From Tepidiphilus margaritifer DSM 15129 (GTDB taxonomy: Bacteria; Pseudomonadota; Gammaproteobacteria; Burkholderiales; Rhodocyclaceae): a stretch of 64,000 bases of DNA. Under the pieces are notes generated by a model, which saw only the letters and a list, made by a program, of their open reading frames with translations, ran no database searches and was not told where the DNA came from. The translations under genes were made by a program, and so were the position numbers. This document shows positions 22,422 to 30,640 of this stretch, piece after piece. The stretch's first letter is position 1. Each line of letters starts with the position of its first letter. The DNA is taken from NCBI RefSeq assembly GCF_000425565.1, contig NZ_AUDR01000013.1, forward strand, positions 124,001 through 188,000, given 5' to 3'.

Positions 22422-23453
22422 GTGTCGCCGCAGGAATCGGTGCCGGAGCGTTTTGACGGGCAGCCCGAACTCGGCGAGGAGGATCGCACCCTCGTCGAAG
22501 GCGTGCTCGCGCGCCAGCTACGGCCGCTCGCCAAGGCGATCACCCTCATCGAATCGAGCCGGCCCGATCATCAGCGTCGGGCCGAGGCCGTGCTGCAGGC
22601 GCTGCTGCCGCACACGGGCGGGGCGCTGCGCCTGGGGATCTCCGGCGTGCCGGGAGTAGGCAAGTCGACCTTCATCGAGGCGCTCGGCCTTTATCTCATC
22701 GAGCGCGGGCATCGCGTCGCCGTGCTCGCCGTCGATCCTTCCTCCAGCCTCTCGGGCGGCTCCATCCTGGGCGACAAGACGCGCATGGAGCGCCTGAGTC
22801 GCGATCCGCGCGCCTTCATCCGCCCCAGCCCTTCGGCGGGCAGCCTCGGGGGCGTGGCCGAGAAGACGCGCGAGACGATGCTGGTGTGCGAGGCGGCGGG
22901 GTTCGACGTCGTCATCGTCGAAACCGTGGGCGTGGGGCAATCGGAGACGGCGGTCGCCAACATGACCGACATGTTCGTCCTGCTGCAGCTGCCCAACGCC
23001 GGCGACGATCTCCAGGGCATCAAGAAAGGAATCATGGAGCTCGCCGACCTCATCGTCATCAACAAGGCCGATGCCGACCCCGCCGCGGCGATGCGGGCCA
23101 AGGCCCAGCTCGAGACGGCATTGCACATGCTGCGCCCGGCGCATCCCGACTGGCGCGTGCCGGTGCTGCTCGTCTCGGCACTCAAGCGCGAGGGGCTCGA
23201 TCGATTCTGGGAGACGGTGCTCGCCTTTCGCGACACGCTGCAGCAAAACGGAGCACTTGCCGAAAAACGCCGCCGTCAGGCGCTCGCCTGGATGTGGGAA
23301 CGGATCGACGCCGAACTCAAGCGCCGTTTCCGTCAACACCCCGCCGTGCGCACGATGCTGCCGGCGATCGAACGGGACGTGGAGAGCGGGCGGCTCGCGC
23401 CGGTGGTCGCGGCGCGGCGCCTGCTCGATGCGAGCCAGACCATCAGTCAGTGA
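22422..23453 (+). CDS. meaB: Methylmalonyl-CoA mutase-associated GTPase MeaB
   Basis: A G3E-family P-loop GTPase that protects the mutase and gates loading of adenosylcobalamin. The 343 residues contain Walker A SGVPGVGKST (about 75-83), AVDPSSSLSGGSILGDKTRM, VGVGQSETAVANMTDMFVLL and the NKAD specificity motif in VINKADAD. The start is GTG at 22422, 3 bp after the mutase stop. Older annotations call this family ArgK. Confidence 0.94.
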   Translation: MSPQESVPERFDGQPELGEEDRTLVEGVLARQLRPLAKAITLIESSRPDHQRRAEAVLQALLPHTGGALRLGISGVPGVGKSTFIEALGLYLIERGHRVAVLAVDPSSSLSGGSILGDKTRMERLSRDPRAFIRPSPSAGSLGGVAEKTRETMLVCEAAGFDVVIVETVGVGQSETAVANMTDMFVLLQLPNAGDDLQGIKKGIMELADLIVINKADADPAAAMRAKAQLETALHMLRPAHPDWRVPVLLVSALKREGLDRFWETVLAFRDTLQQNGALAEKRRRQALAWMWERIDAELKRRFRQHPAVRTMLPAIERDVESGRLAPVVAARRLLDASQTISQ

Positions 23454-23462
23454 GGATAAACC

Positions 23463-24995
<1,533 letters not shown>

Positions 24996-25038
24996 GACGG
25001 CAGGCCAACGGTTCATCGCAATGAGGGAAAACACCACC

Positions 25039-27036
25039 ATGTTCAAAAAGATTCTGATCGCCAACCGGGGTGAAATCGCCTGCCGGGTGATCAAGACCGC
25101 GCGCAAGATGGGGATCGCCACCGTGGCGGTCTATTCCGAGGCCGACCGGCGCGCGCTGCACGTGCAGCTCGCCGACGAGGCGGTATGCATCGGCCCGGCG
25201 CCCTCCAAGGAATCCTATCTGGCGATGGACAAAATCATCGCCGCGTGCAAACAGACCGGCGCCGAGGCGGTCCACCCCGGTTATGGCTTTCTCTCCGAAA
25301 ACGAGGAATTCGCCCGTCGGCTCGAAGAAGAAGGCATCGTCTTCATCGGTCCGAAACACGCGGCGATCGCCGCGATGGGCGACAAGATCGCCTCGAAAAA
25401 GCTCGCCATGCAGGCCGGGGTCAATACCATTCCCGGCTACAACGAACCGATCGAATCGGCCGAGGAGGCCGTGCGCATCGCCCGCGACATCGGCTATCCC
25501 GTCATGATCAAGGCTTCGGCCGGCGGGGGCGGCAAGGGGCTGCGCGTGGCCTACGACGACGCCCAGTGCCGCGAAGGCTTCGAATCCTGCCGCAACGAGG
25601 CGCGCAACGCCTTCGGCGACGATCGTGTCTTCATCGAGAAATTCGTCGAGGAGCCGCGCCACATCGAGATCCAGGTCTTCGGCGACGCCTGGGGCAACTA
25701 CGTCTATCTCTTCGAGCGCGAATGCTCGGTGCAACGCCGTCACCAGAAAGTCGTGGAAGAGGCGCCCAGCCCCTTCATCGACCCCGACACCCGCCGCGCC
25801 ATGGGCGAGCAGGCGGTGGCGCTCGCGCGTGCGGTCCAATACCAGTCCGCCGGCACGGTGGAATTCGTCGTCGGCAAGGACAAGTCCTTCTACTTCCTCG
25901 AGATGAACACCCGCTTGCAGGTCGAGCACCCGGTCACCGAGATGATCACCGGGCTCGATCTGGTCGAGTGGATGATCCGCATCGCCGCCGGCGAGAAACT
26001 GCCGCTGTCGCAATCCGAGCTGCGCATCGACGGCTGGGCGATGGAATGCCGCATCAACGCCGAGGATCCCTTCCGCGGCTTCCTGCCCTCCACCGGGCGT
26101 TTGGTGAAGTTCCGTCCGCCCGCCGAAGTGCCGGGCCAGGTGCGCGTCGACACCGGCGTCTATGAAGGCGGTGAAATCTCGATGTACTACGACTCGATGA
26201 TCGCCAAGCTCATCGTGCACGGGCGCGACCGGCTGGAGGCGATCGAACGGATGCAGGAGGCGCTCGACGCCTTCGTCATCCGCGGCATCCACTCCAACAT
26301 TCCCTTCCAGGCGGCGCTCATGCAGCATCCGCGCTTCCGCGAAGGGCGGCTCACCACCGGCTTCATCGCCGAGGAATTCCCCCACGGCTTCACGCCGGAG
26401 ATGGTGCCGCACGAAGACCCCTTGATGCTGCGCCTCATCCTCGCGGCGGTCGAGCACAAGTGGCGGCTGCGCAACGCCCGCCTCTCGGGTCAGATGAACG
26501 GCCGCCGTTACGCGCCCACGCCGAGCTACCACGTGATCGACGCGCACGGCTCCACCCCGGCCACGGTCGAGGCGCTCTCCGACGTGCGCTTCGTGGTGCG
26601 CTCGGGCGATCGGGTGCTGCAGATCGACTTCGATCCGCGTTGGCGTCTGGGCGAGATCGTGCTGCAGGTGCGCATCGGCGATGCGCCGATGACGGTGCAG
26701 CTCGAACGCGAGGGCATCCTCTACGTGCTGCGCCACCACGGCGCCGAGCTGCGCGCCCGCGTCCTGCCGGCCCACATCGCCGCCCTCTGGCCCTTGATGC
26801 CGCTCAAGTCGCCGCCGGACATGTCCAAGTTCCTCCTCTCGCCCATGCCGGGTCTGCTGCGCGAGGTCGCGGTCGCCGAAGGGCAGGAAGTCAAGGCCGG
26901 GGAGAAACTCGCCGTGATCGAGGCGATGAAGATGGAGAACATCCTGCGCGCCGAACAGGACGGCAAGGTGAAGAAAATCGTCGCCAAACCGGGCGCCAGC
27001 CTGGCGGTGGACGAAGTGATCCTCGAATTCGAGTGA
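25039..27036 (+). CDS. pccA: Propionyl-CoA/acyl-CoA carboxylase alpha subunit (biotin carboxylase + BCCP)
   Basis: ATP-dependent carboxylation of biotin for the pccB carboxyltransferase. The 665 residues begin MFKKILIANRGEIACRVIKT (biotin carboxylase), with the ATP-grasp loop KASAGGGGKGLR, ERECSVQRRHQKVVEEAPSP and FLEMNTRLQVEHPVTE, then a BT linker and a C-terminal biotinyl domain with EAMKMEN (K631 biotinylated). I chose ATG 25039 over in-frame ATG 25021 because GAGGGA precedes it and it gives the canonical N-terminus. Confidence 0.94.
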   Translation: MFKKILIANRGEIACRVIKTARKMGIATVAVYSEADRRALHVQLADEAVCIGPAPSKESYLAMDKIIAACKQTGAEAVHPGYGFLSENEEFARRLEEEGIVFIGPKHAAIAAMGDKIASKKLAMQAGVNTIPGYNEPIESAEEAVRIARDIGYPVMIKASAGGGGKGLRVAYDDAQCREGFESCRNEARNAFGDDRVFIEKFVEEPRHIEIQVFGDAWGNYVYLFERECSVQRRHQKVVEEAPSPFIDPDTRRAMGEQAVALARAVQYQSAGTVEFVVGKDKSFYFLEMNTRLQVEHPVTEMITGLDLVEWMIRIAAGEKLPLSQSELRIDGWAMECRINAEDPFRGFLPSTGRLVKFRPPAEVPGQVRVDTGVYEGGEISMYYDSMIAKLIVHGRDRLEAIERMQEALDAFVIRGIHSNIPFQAALMQHPRFREGRLTTGFIAEEFPHGFTPEMVPHEDPLMLRLILAAVEHKWRLRNARLSGQMNGRRYAPTPSYHVIDAHGSTPATVEALSDVRFVVRSGDRVLQIDFDPRWRLGEIVLQVRIGDAPMTVQLEREGILYVLRHHGAELRARVLPAHIAALWPLMPLKSPPDMSKFLLSPMPGLLREVAVAEGQEVKAGEKLAVIEAMKMENILRAEQDGKVKKIVAKPGASLAVDEVILEFE

Positions 27037-27063
27037 TCTTCCTTCGCCAGGATGTAGAGGAAG

Positions 27064-27090
27064 AGCCGGCCTCTCGGGGCCGGCTTTTTC
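27064..27090 (+). terminator. Rho-independent terminator of the propionate operon
   Basis: Perfect 8-bp stem AGCCGGCC (27064-27071) with GGCCGGCT (27078-27085), six-base loop, followed by a run of five T (27085-27089). It lies 28 bp after the pccA stop. Confidence 0.9.
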
Positions 27091-27162
27091 CTATACAAAA
27101 TCAGCGCGCTACGGCAGTGAGCGGGAACGGGCGGAAGTGGATGCTCCGTTGTCATGTCATGG

Positions 27163-27170
27163 TTGTACAA
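27163..27170. promoter_or_regulatory. Palindromic TTGTACAA, candidate YefM operator/promoter
   Basis: The palindrome contains the TGTACA core known from the E. coli yefM-yoeB operator and lies 29 bp upstream of the antitoxin ATG. The TACAAT inside it (27166-27171) or TATAGC (27171-27176, with TTGTCA 16 bp upstream) could be the -10. Confidence 0.55.
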
Positions 27171-27198
27171 TATAGCTGTCCAACTAACGGAGATCGCC

Positions 27199-27480
27199 AT
27201 GACCATCGAAACCACCTACAGCCAGGCCCGCAAGCAACTCAAGACGCTGATGGATCGTGCGGTCGATGACCGTGAAGTCGTCGTGGTGCGTCGCCGCTCG
27301 GGGGGGGCCGTTGCAATGATTGCCGCCGATGAACTGCAAAGCCTGATGGAGACAGCGCATCTGCTGCGCTCGCCAAAGAATGCGGAACGTCTGCTGGCTG
27401 CCCTGGCCCGTGCTCGGGCCGGTGAGGTCGCACCCACTGCGGTCGATGCCCTCGAGAAACTCTATGGTCTCGAAGACTGA
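27199..27480 (+). CDS. yefM: YefM/Phd-family antitoxin
   Basis: A 93-residue antitoxin beginning MTIETTYSQARKQLKTLMDR, the Phd/YefM DNA-binding fold, with VVVVRRRSGGAVAMIAADEL and a C-terminal toxin-binding tail (LLAALARARAGEV). It would repress its own operon and neutralise YoeB. GGAG precedes the ATG at 27199; an upstream in-frame ATG at 27154 lies inside the likely promoter and is rejected. Its end overlaps the toxin gene by 17 bp. Confidence 0.92.
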   Translation: MTIETTYSQARKQLKTLMDRAVDDREVVVVRRRSGGAVAMIAADELQSLMETAHLLRSPKNAERLLAALARARAGEVAPTAVDALEKLYGLED

Positions 27481-27742
27481 GCTCAAGCGCGTCGCGGTGT
27501 TTCAGCCCGAGTTCCTGGAGGACTTGAGTTACTGGGTGGAAACAGAACGCCGCACTGCCAAGCGCCTCCTGGAGCTGGTCAAGGCCATCCTGCGCGACCC
27601 ATTCAAGGGCATTGGCAATCCCGAACCGTTGAAGTATCTGGGCCCGGATGTCTGGTCACGCCGGATCACGCAGGAACACCGTTGCGTCTACTTGGTGAAA
27701 GCGGATCGGATCGAGTTTTTGCAAGGCCGCTACCACTACTAG
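27464..27742 (+). CDS. yoeB: YoeB/Txe-family mRNA interferase toxin
   Basis: A ribosome-dependent endoribonuclease of 92 residues. Family features are FQPEFLEDLSYWVETERRTA, the catalytic glutamate region GIGNPEPLKYL, WSRRITQEHRCVYLV (catalytic arginine) and the invariant C-terminal RYHY with its catalytic histidine and tyrosine. All key residues are present, so it should be active. Start ATG 27464 lies within yefM, coupling synthesis of toxin to antitoxin. Confidence 0.93.
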   Translation: MVSKTELKRVAVFQPEFLEDLSYWVETERRTAKRLLELVKAILRDPFKGIGNPEPLKYLGPDVWSRRITQEHRCVYLVKADRIEFLQGRYHY

Positions 27743-27744
27743 CC

Positions 27745-27845
27745 AAGCTGTCGGAGCGGTTGTGTCGGAAACGCTCGATCACCACGTCGGTGTATTGCAA
27801 AGGCGAGGCGCCCTTCTGTGGGTAAATGGATGTCTCTTTGTGTGT
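27745..27845 (-). pseudogene. Possible decayed transposase fragment
   Basis: Minus-strand reading gives YPQKGASPLQYTDVVIERF, which resembles the GASPxYSDxAI segment near the N-terminus of IS5-family transposases. Only about 30 residues are comparable and no terminal repeats or other transposase motifs remain. A weak, resemblance-based call. Confidence 0.25.
27828..27840 (+). repeat. Short dispersed motif, copy 1
   Basis: GGATGTCTCTTTG preceded by GTAAAT; a divergent copy of the GGTGTCCCTTTTT motif also found at 28722, 30807 and 31940. Confidence 0.35.
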
Positions 27846-27848
27846 GAA

Positions 27849-27881
27849 TTGAATTGTGCGCACAAATGGCGTACAATTCAA
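27849..27881. promoter_or_regulatory. Promoter with nested inverted repeats for the first TacAT module
   Basis: TTGAAT (27849-27854) and TACAAT (27872-27877) form a -35/-10 pair with 17-bp spacing. The same stretch carries an outer inverted repeat TTGAATTGT/ACAATTCAA (27849-27857, 27873-27881) and the perfect palindrome TTGTGCGCACAA (27854-27865). A dimeric ribbon-helix-helix antitoxin bound here would block the promoter. Confidence 0.7.
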
Positions 27882-27906
27882 GTTTGACTGCCATCAGGAG
27901 TCAAGC

Positions 27907-28182
27907 ATGACAACCCTTGCCAAAAACACCCGGCTGCACATCCGCTGCGATCAGGAAATGCGTCGCTTGCTCGACAAAGCGGCTGCGTATGCGCATATGA
28001 GCGTGTCCGAGTTCGTGCTCAGGAACGCGATCGAGCAAGCCAAGTCGGTCGTGCAGGCGCACGAAAGCATCACCTTGTCTCAGGATGATTTCGCTGCGTT
28101 TCTCGATGCGTTGGATACGCAGCCCCAAGCCAACGCGGCACTGCAGCGTGCATTCGCCCGTCACGCCGAGCACGTGAAGTAA
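27907..28182 (+). CDS. DUF1778 ribbon-helix-helix antitoxin (TacA family), module 1
   Basis: A 91-residue protein starting MTTLAKNTRLHIRCDQEMRR, an N-terminal ribbon-helix-helix DNA-binding segment, with AAAYAHMSVSEFVLRNAIEQ and a C-terminal arm (LSQDDFAAFLDALDTQPQAN) typical of DUF1778 antitoxins that bind GNAT toxins. AGGAG precedes the ATG at 27907. The stop TAA is directly followed by the toxin ATG. Confidence 0.92.
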   Translation: MTTLAKNTRLHIRCDQEMRRLLDKAAAYAHMSVSEFVLRNAIEQAKSVVQAHESITLSQDDFAAFLDALDTQPQANAALQRAFARHAEHVK

Positions 28183-28683
28183 ATGGCCTATTGCATTCGC
28201 GCGCTCGACGGCGACGCACGGACGGCTGATTTCGCGTGTGGTGAGAAAGCGCTCGACGACTACCTGCAGCGCTACGCCAGTCAGGACATCAAGCGTGGCG
28301 TGGCACGGGTTTTTGTGGCGAGCCCGGCCGAGCAACCCCAGGTGGTTGCCGGTTTCTACACGCTCAGTGCCGCCAGCATCGCCGCTGAGACGCTGCCCGA
28401 GAAGTGGCGTAAAAAACTACCTCGCTACCCCGTGCCTGTGGCCTTACTCGGCCGTTTGGCCGTGGCCCGGCAGTTTCAGGGACAGGGACTCGGTTCGATC
28501 CTGCTGGCCGATGCGTGCAAGCGCGTTGCGGCCGCCAGCAAAACCCTCGCGGTGGCTGCCCTCGTCGTCGACGCCAAGTCGCCCAAAGCGGCTGCGTTCT
28601 ACCAGCACTTCGGATTCATTGAACTTCCCGGTCAGCCCGGCCGCTGGATGCTGCCCCGAGCACACTTTGCGGGGTTCGCCTGA
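28183..28683 (+). CDS. GNAT acetyltransferase toxin (TacT family), module 1
   Basis: A 166-residue GNAT protein of the type that acetylates the amino group of aminoacyl-tRNAs and blocks translation. The acetyl-CoA-binding motif RLAVARQFQGQGLGSILL is intact, and the catalytic tyrosine lies in AAFYQHFGFIEL near the C-terminus. The N-terminal DARTADFACGEKALDDYLQR is typical of TacT proteins. The tRNA target is unknown. It abuts its antitoxin gene with no spacer. Confidence 0.92.
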   Translation: MAYCIRALDGDARTADFACGEKALDDYLQRYASQDIKRGVARVFVASPAEQPQVVAGFYTLSAASIAAETLPEKWRKKLPRYPVPVALLGRLAVARQFQGQGLGSILLADACKRVAAASKTLAVAALVVDAKSPKAAAFYQHFGFIELPGQPGRWMLPRAHFAGFA

Positions 28684-28721
28684 GTCGTCACCAGGGTCGG
28701 TGACGATCCAGTAAATAAGAG

Positions 28722-28734
28722 GGTGTACCTTTTT
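28722..28734 (+). repeat. Short dispersed motif, copy 2
   Basis: GGTGTACCTTTTT preceded by GTAAATAAGAG, 38 bp after the first GNAT toxin stop. Confidence 0.4.
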
Positions 28735-28752
28735 GCTTTTTTGCTTTGCTTG

Positions 28753-28781
28753 GTGTCAAAAAACACACATGGTGCTATACT
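28753..28781 (+). promoter_or_regulatory. Sigma-70-type promoter upstream of the second TacAT module
   Basis: GTGTCA (28753-28758) and TATACT (28776-28781) at 17-bp spacing. Transcription would start near 28788, about 205 bases before the antitoxin ATG. CGTACAATTC at 28790-28799 repeats a 10-mer from the first module's operator (27870-27879). Confidence 0.55.
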
Positions 28782-28810
28782 GTCACCGACGTACAATTCC
28801 GGATAGTCCG

Positions 28811-28839
28811 TCAAGGGCGAAATCCTATGCCTTGATTTT
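28811..28839 (+). terminator. Terminator-like hairpin in the leader of the second TacAT module
   Basis: TCAAGG (28811-28816) pairs with CCTTGA (28830-28835), with one further C-G pair past a bulged G, followed by TTTT (28836-28839). With the promoter at 28753-28781 it could define a transcript of about 50 nt or an attenuator. Confidence 0.4.
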
Positions 28840-28973
28840 GATGCTCACCCGTTTTACCCATTTGAACATCATCACCCGCGAGCAGACCTCGCTGGGACGA
28901 AAGTTACCTGGGAAATGATCGAGGTTTGATCACTCTTCTCTTCCATACTAGGGCGCAAGCCCCTTATATTTAA

Positions 28974-28988
28974 TACCTCTCGGAGGTA
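28974..28988 (+). promoter_or_regulatory. Hairpin covering the Shine-Dalgarno of the second antitoxin
   Basis: TACCTC (28974-28979), loop TCG, GAGGTA (28983-28988): a perfect 6-bp stem whose 3' arm contains most of the GGAGG ribosome-binding site 6 bases before the ATG at 28995. It may be an RNA switch or simply a DNA operator. Confidence 0.5.
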
Positions 28989-28994
28989 CTGACT

Positions 28995-29315
28995 ATGCCA
29001 CGCCGCATGAGTGCGAATCAATCAGAGAAGGGCCGGATCACGGCCAGGGTTCCTTTGAACGTACAGAAAACGATTCAGCGAGCTGCTGAACTGACGGGCG
29101 TCCCCGTGAACGCGTACATCGTTCAGGTGGTGCATCAGCATGCTCAGGAATTCATCGATCGTCATGAAATGAAGAACATCGTCCTCTCCGAACGGGACTC
29201 CGAGTGGTTTCTGGAACAACTGGCCAAGCCGTGTTCGCCGAACGCCAAATTGAAGAAAGCGCTGGCCCAATACCGTGAGCTCATTGATGACAACGAAGAT
29301 TCACCCGCTCTCTAA
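28995..29315 (+). CDS. DUF1778 ribbon-helix-helix antitoxin (TacA family), module 2
   Basis: A 106-residue protein with RITARVPLNVQKTIQRAAEL (ribbon-helix-helix), TGVPVNAYIVQVVHQHAQEF and the C-terminal neutralising arm IVLSERDSEWFLEQLAKP, all DUF1778 features. A strong GGAGG precedes the ATG at 28995 but lies in a hairpin. The gene overlaps the toxin start by about 29 bp. It is only distantly similar to the first antitoxin, so this does not look like a recent duplication. Confidence 0.9.
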   Translation: MPRRMSANQSEKGRITARVPLNVQKTIQRAAELTGVPVNAYIVQVVHQHAQEFIDRHEMKNIVLSERDSEWFLEQLAKPCSPNAKLKKALAQYRELIDDNEDSPAL

Positions 29316-29808
29316 GTTGCCGAGGGATCTTCTTGATGCACGTTCGCAGTTCGATTGCGGCACGCCCGCGCTGAATAGATATCTCGCCGAGACCGCCTCT
29401 CAGCACGAGAAAAGGAACATTACCCGCACATTCTGCGGGGAAAGGGATGGCGTGTTTTTCGGCTACTACGCACTGACCAATGCGAACGTCGATGTCGGTG
29501 CGTTACCGCCTGATGTCGTCAAAAAATACAAGCTGCCCACCCATCAACTGCCTGTGGTTCGTCTGGCCCGTCTGGCCGTCGATAGCCGTTTTCAGGGCCA
29601 GGGTCTGGGGCAGGTTCTGGTGGTCGATGCGATGACAAGGGTCCTACGCGTGGCGGAGTTGTCGGGCTGCACGGGCCTCATCGTGGATGCCAAGGACGAT
29701 AAGGCTGCCGGTTATTACAAAAGCTTTGGGTTCCGTCAGGCGCCGGAAAATGGACTCTTGCTGTTCATGCCGCTGCCTGAGATTCAGGAACTGCTGCGTA
29801 AGCGCTAA
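29287..29808 (+). CDS. GNAT acetyltransferase toxin (TacT family), module 2
   Basis: A 173-residue GNAT toxin: SQFDCGTPALNRYLAETASQ at the N-terminus, acetyl-CoA motif RLAVDSRFQGQGLGQVLVVD, and the catalytic tyrosine region AAGYYKSFGFRQAP. Start ATG 29287 lies inside the antitoxin gene; a GTG at 29275 is an alternative. The set of conserved residues suggests activity. It is clearly a paralogue, not a copy, of the toxin at 28183. Confidence 0.9.
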   Translation: MTTKIHPLSKLPRDLLDARSQFDCGTPALNRYLAETASQHEKRNITRTFCGERDGVFFGYYALTNANVDVGALPPDVVKKYKLPTHQLPVVRLARLAVDSRFQGQGLGQVLVVDAMTRVLRVAELSGCTGLIVDAKDDKAAGYYKSFGFRQAPENGLLLFMPLPEIQELLRKR

Positions 29809-29898
29809 CTTTCCCGGGCTGGGGCGGGTCATGGGGTGGCTCCGGCAGGGCTCATGCAGGCAGTGTAGGCAAGGGGGATGAATGCGTCAAGATTGCGT

Positions 29899-30114
29899 TC
29901 AAACCGTCTCGACCGCCGCGATGGGAACCTTGTGCAGCCTCAAGGCGGCAAAATCGGCTTTCTGGCTGGCGTGCTGGATGTCGATGCCTACCACCGTGCC
30001 GTGCTCGTCGAAATCGAGCACGATTCCGTCGGCGACCTCTTCGGAATCGGCCGCCGGGCGCTCACTGAGGTGGATGTAGAGGGAATCGGTCGTTTCGTCG
30101 TAATCCAGTTTCAT
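29899..30114 (-). CDS. DUF2283 family small protein
   Basis: A 71-residue protein MKLDYDETTDSLYIHLSERP followed by VADGIVLDFDEHGTVVGIDI, the DUF2283 pattern. Its function is not established. The ATG overlaps the stop of the preceding 90-residue gene (ATGA), so both are made together. DUF2283 genes often travel with small partner genes in accessory DNA, which makes an addiction-like or regulatory role possible but unproven. Confidence 0.85.
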   Translation of the reverse strand: MKLDYDETTDSLYIHLSERPAADSEEVADGIVLDFDEHGTVVGIDIQHASQKADFAALRLHKVPIAAVETV

Positions 30115-30383
30115 GGCTTGAACCTCCGGTCGGGAAAGGCATTGTGGATCGTTTCGCCATCGGGCAAGGTGACGACCCGCAGGTAACGTCCGAGTTCCTC
30201 GATCCAGCGCCACTGGCGAATGCGGCCATCTTCCGGCTGAACCTCGCGGCGCAGCGGCTCGCGGATCGTCAAAATGCACCATTCGAGCTGCAGGTAGGGC
30301 CGCTTGACGAGAACCGTATCGCGGAAATAGGGCGTGAGAGGCCAAGAGGCGAGGCTGCGGCCTGGCAGGGATTCATCGGACAT
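30111..30383 (-). CDS. Small protein paired with DUF2283, possibly DUF4258-like
   Basis: 90 residues ending in YLRVVTLPDGETIHNAFPDR. The segment LQLEWCILTIREPLRREVQP followed by IRQWRWIEELGRYLRVVTL looks like the small single-domain proteins found upstream of DUF2283 genes, distantly DUF4258/BrnT-like (inference). No signal peptide or membrane segment. It is 8 bp downstream of a 57-residue reading frame and overlaps the DUF2283 start, giving a compact three-gene unit. Confidence 0.7.
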   Translation of the reverse strand: MSDESLPGRSLASWPLTPYFRDTVLVKRPYLQLEWCILTIREPLRREVQPEDGRIRQWRWIEELGRYLRVVTLPDGETIHNAFPDRRFKP

Positions 30384-30391
30384 ATCGGTTG

Positions 30392-30565
30392 CTATGCCTG
30401 GCGCGGGCGGTCGTACTTTTGTGCGTCACGTTCGAGCGTCTCGCGCAAATCGGTTCCGACGGCGGCAAAGTCGCCGCGCAGTTTTGCCGCGTCCTGCGCA
30501 AAGCCGCCGCGACGGGGGTAGCGGTATGCGGGCGGCTCGCCAAACAGCGCGAGCGCGCCGGCCAT
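30392..30565 (-). CDS. Small protein of unknown function, first gene of the DUF2283 unit
   Basis: A 57-residue reading frame MAGALALFGEPPAYRYPRRG followed by GFAQDAAKLRGDFAAVGTDL and a charged tail. I believe small proteins with FFEGMAGAL and AYRYPR motifs occur in accessory DNA, but I cannot name the family. The sequence stays open and protein-like upstream (HAAQTEAFFEG), yet the only ATG in frame is at 30565, so the true start may be non-ATG or lost. Short length makes this tentative. Confidence 0.5.
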   Translation of the reverse strand: MAGALALFGEPPAYRYPRRGGFAQDAAKLRGDFAAVGTDLRETLERDAQKYDRPRQA

Positions 30566-30640
30566 GCCTTCAAAAAATGCCTCAGTCTGTGCAGCATGGT
30601 TCCCTTGCTTGCGTCATCATCGGCGCCATGCGCCCAAGGG

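Larger units (their letters stand above)
28684..28994. other. 311-base leader region between the two GNAT toxin modules
   Basis: No convincing gene is seen. The stretch is AT-richer than its surroundings. It holds a promoter (28753-28781), a terminator-like hairpin (28811-28839), a GGGC-GCAA-GCCC tetraloop hairpin (28951-28962) and a hairpin over the ribosome site of the next antitoxin (28974-28988). Confidence 0.6.

Noticed and set aside
28733-28918. A 61-codon plus-strand frame in the leader of the second GNAT module
   Set aside because: Its start lies inside the likely promoter and the translation has no protein-like features.
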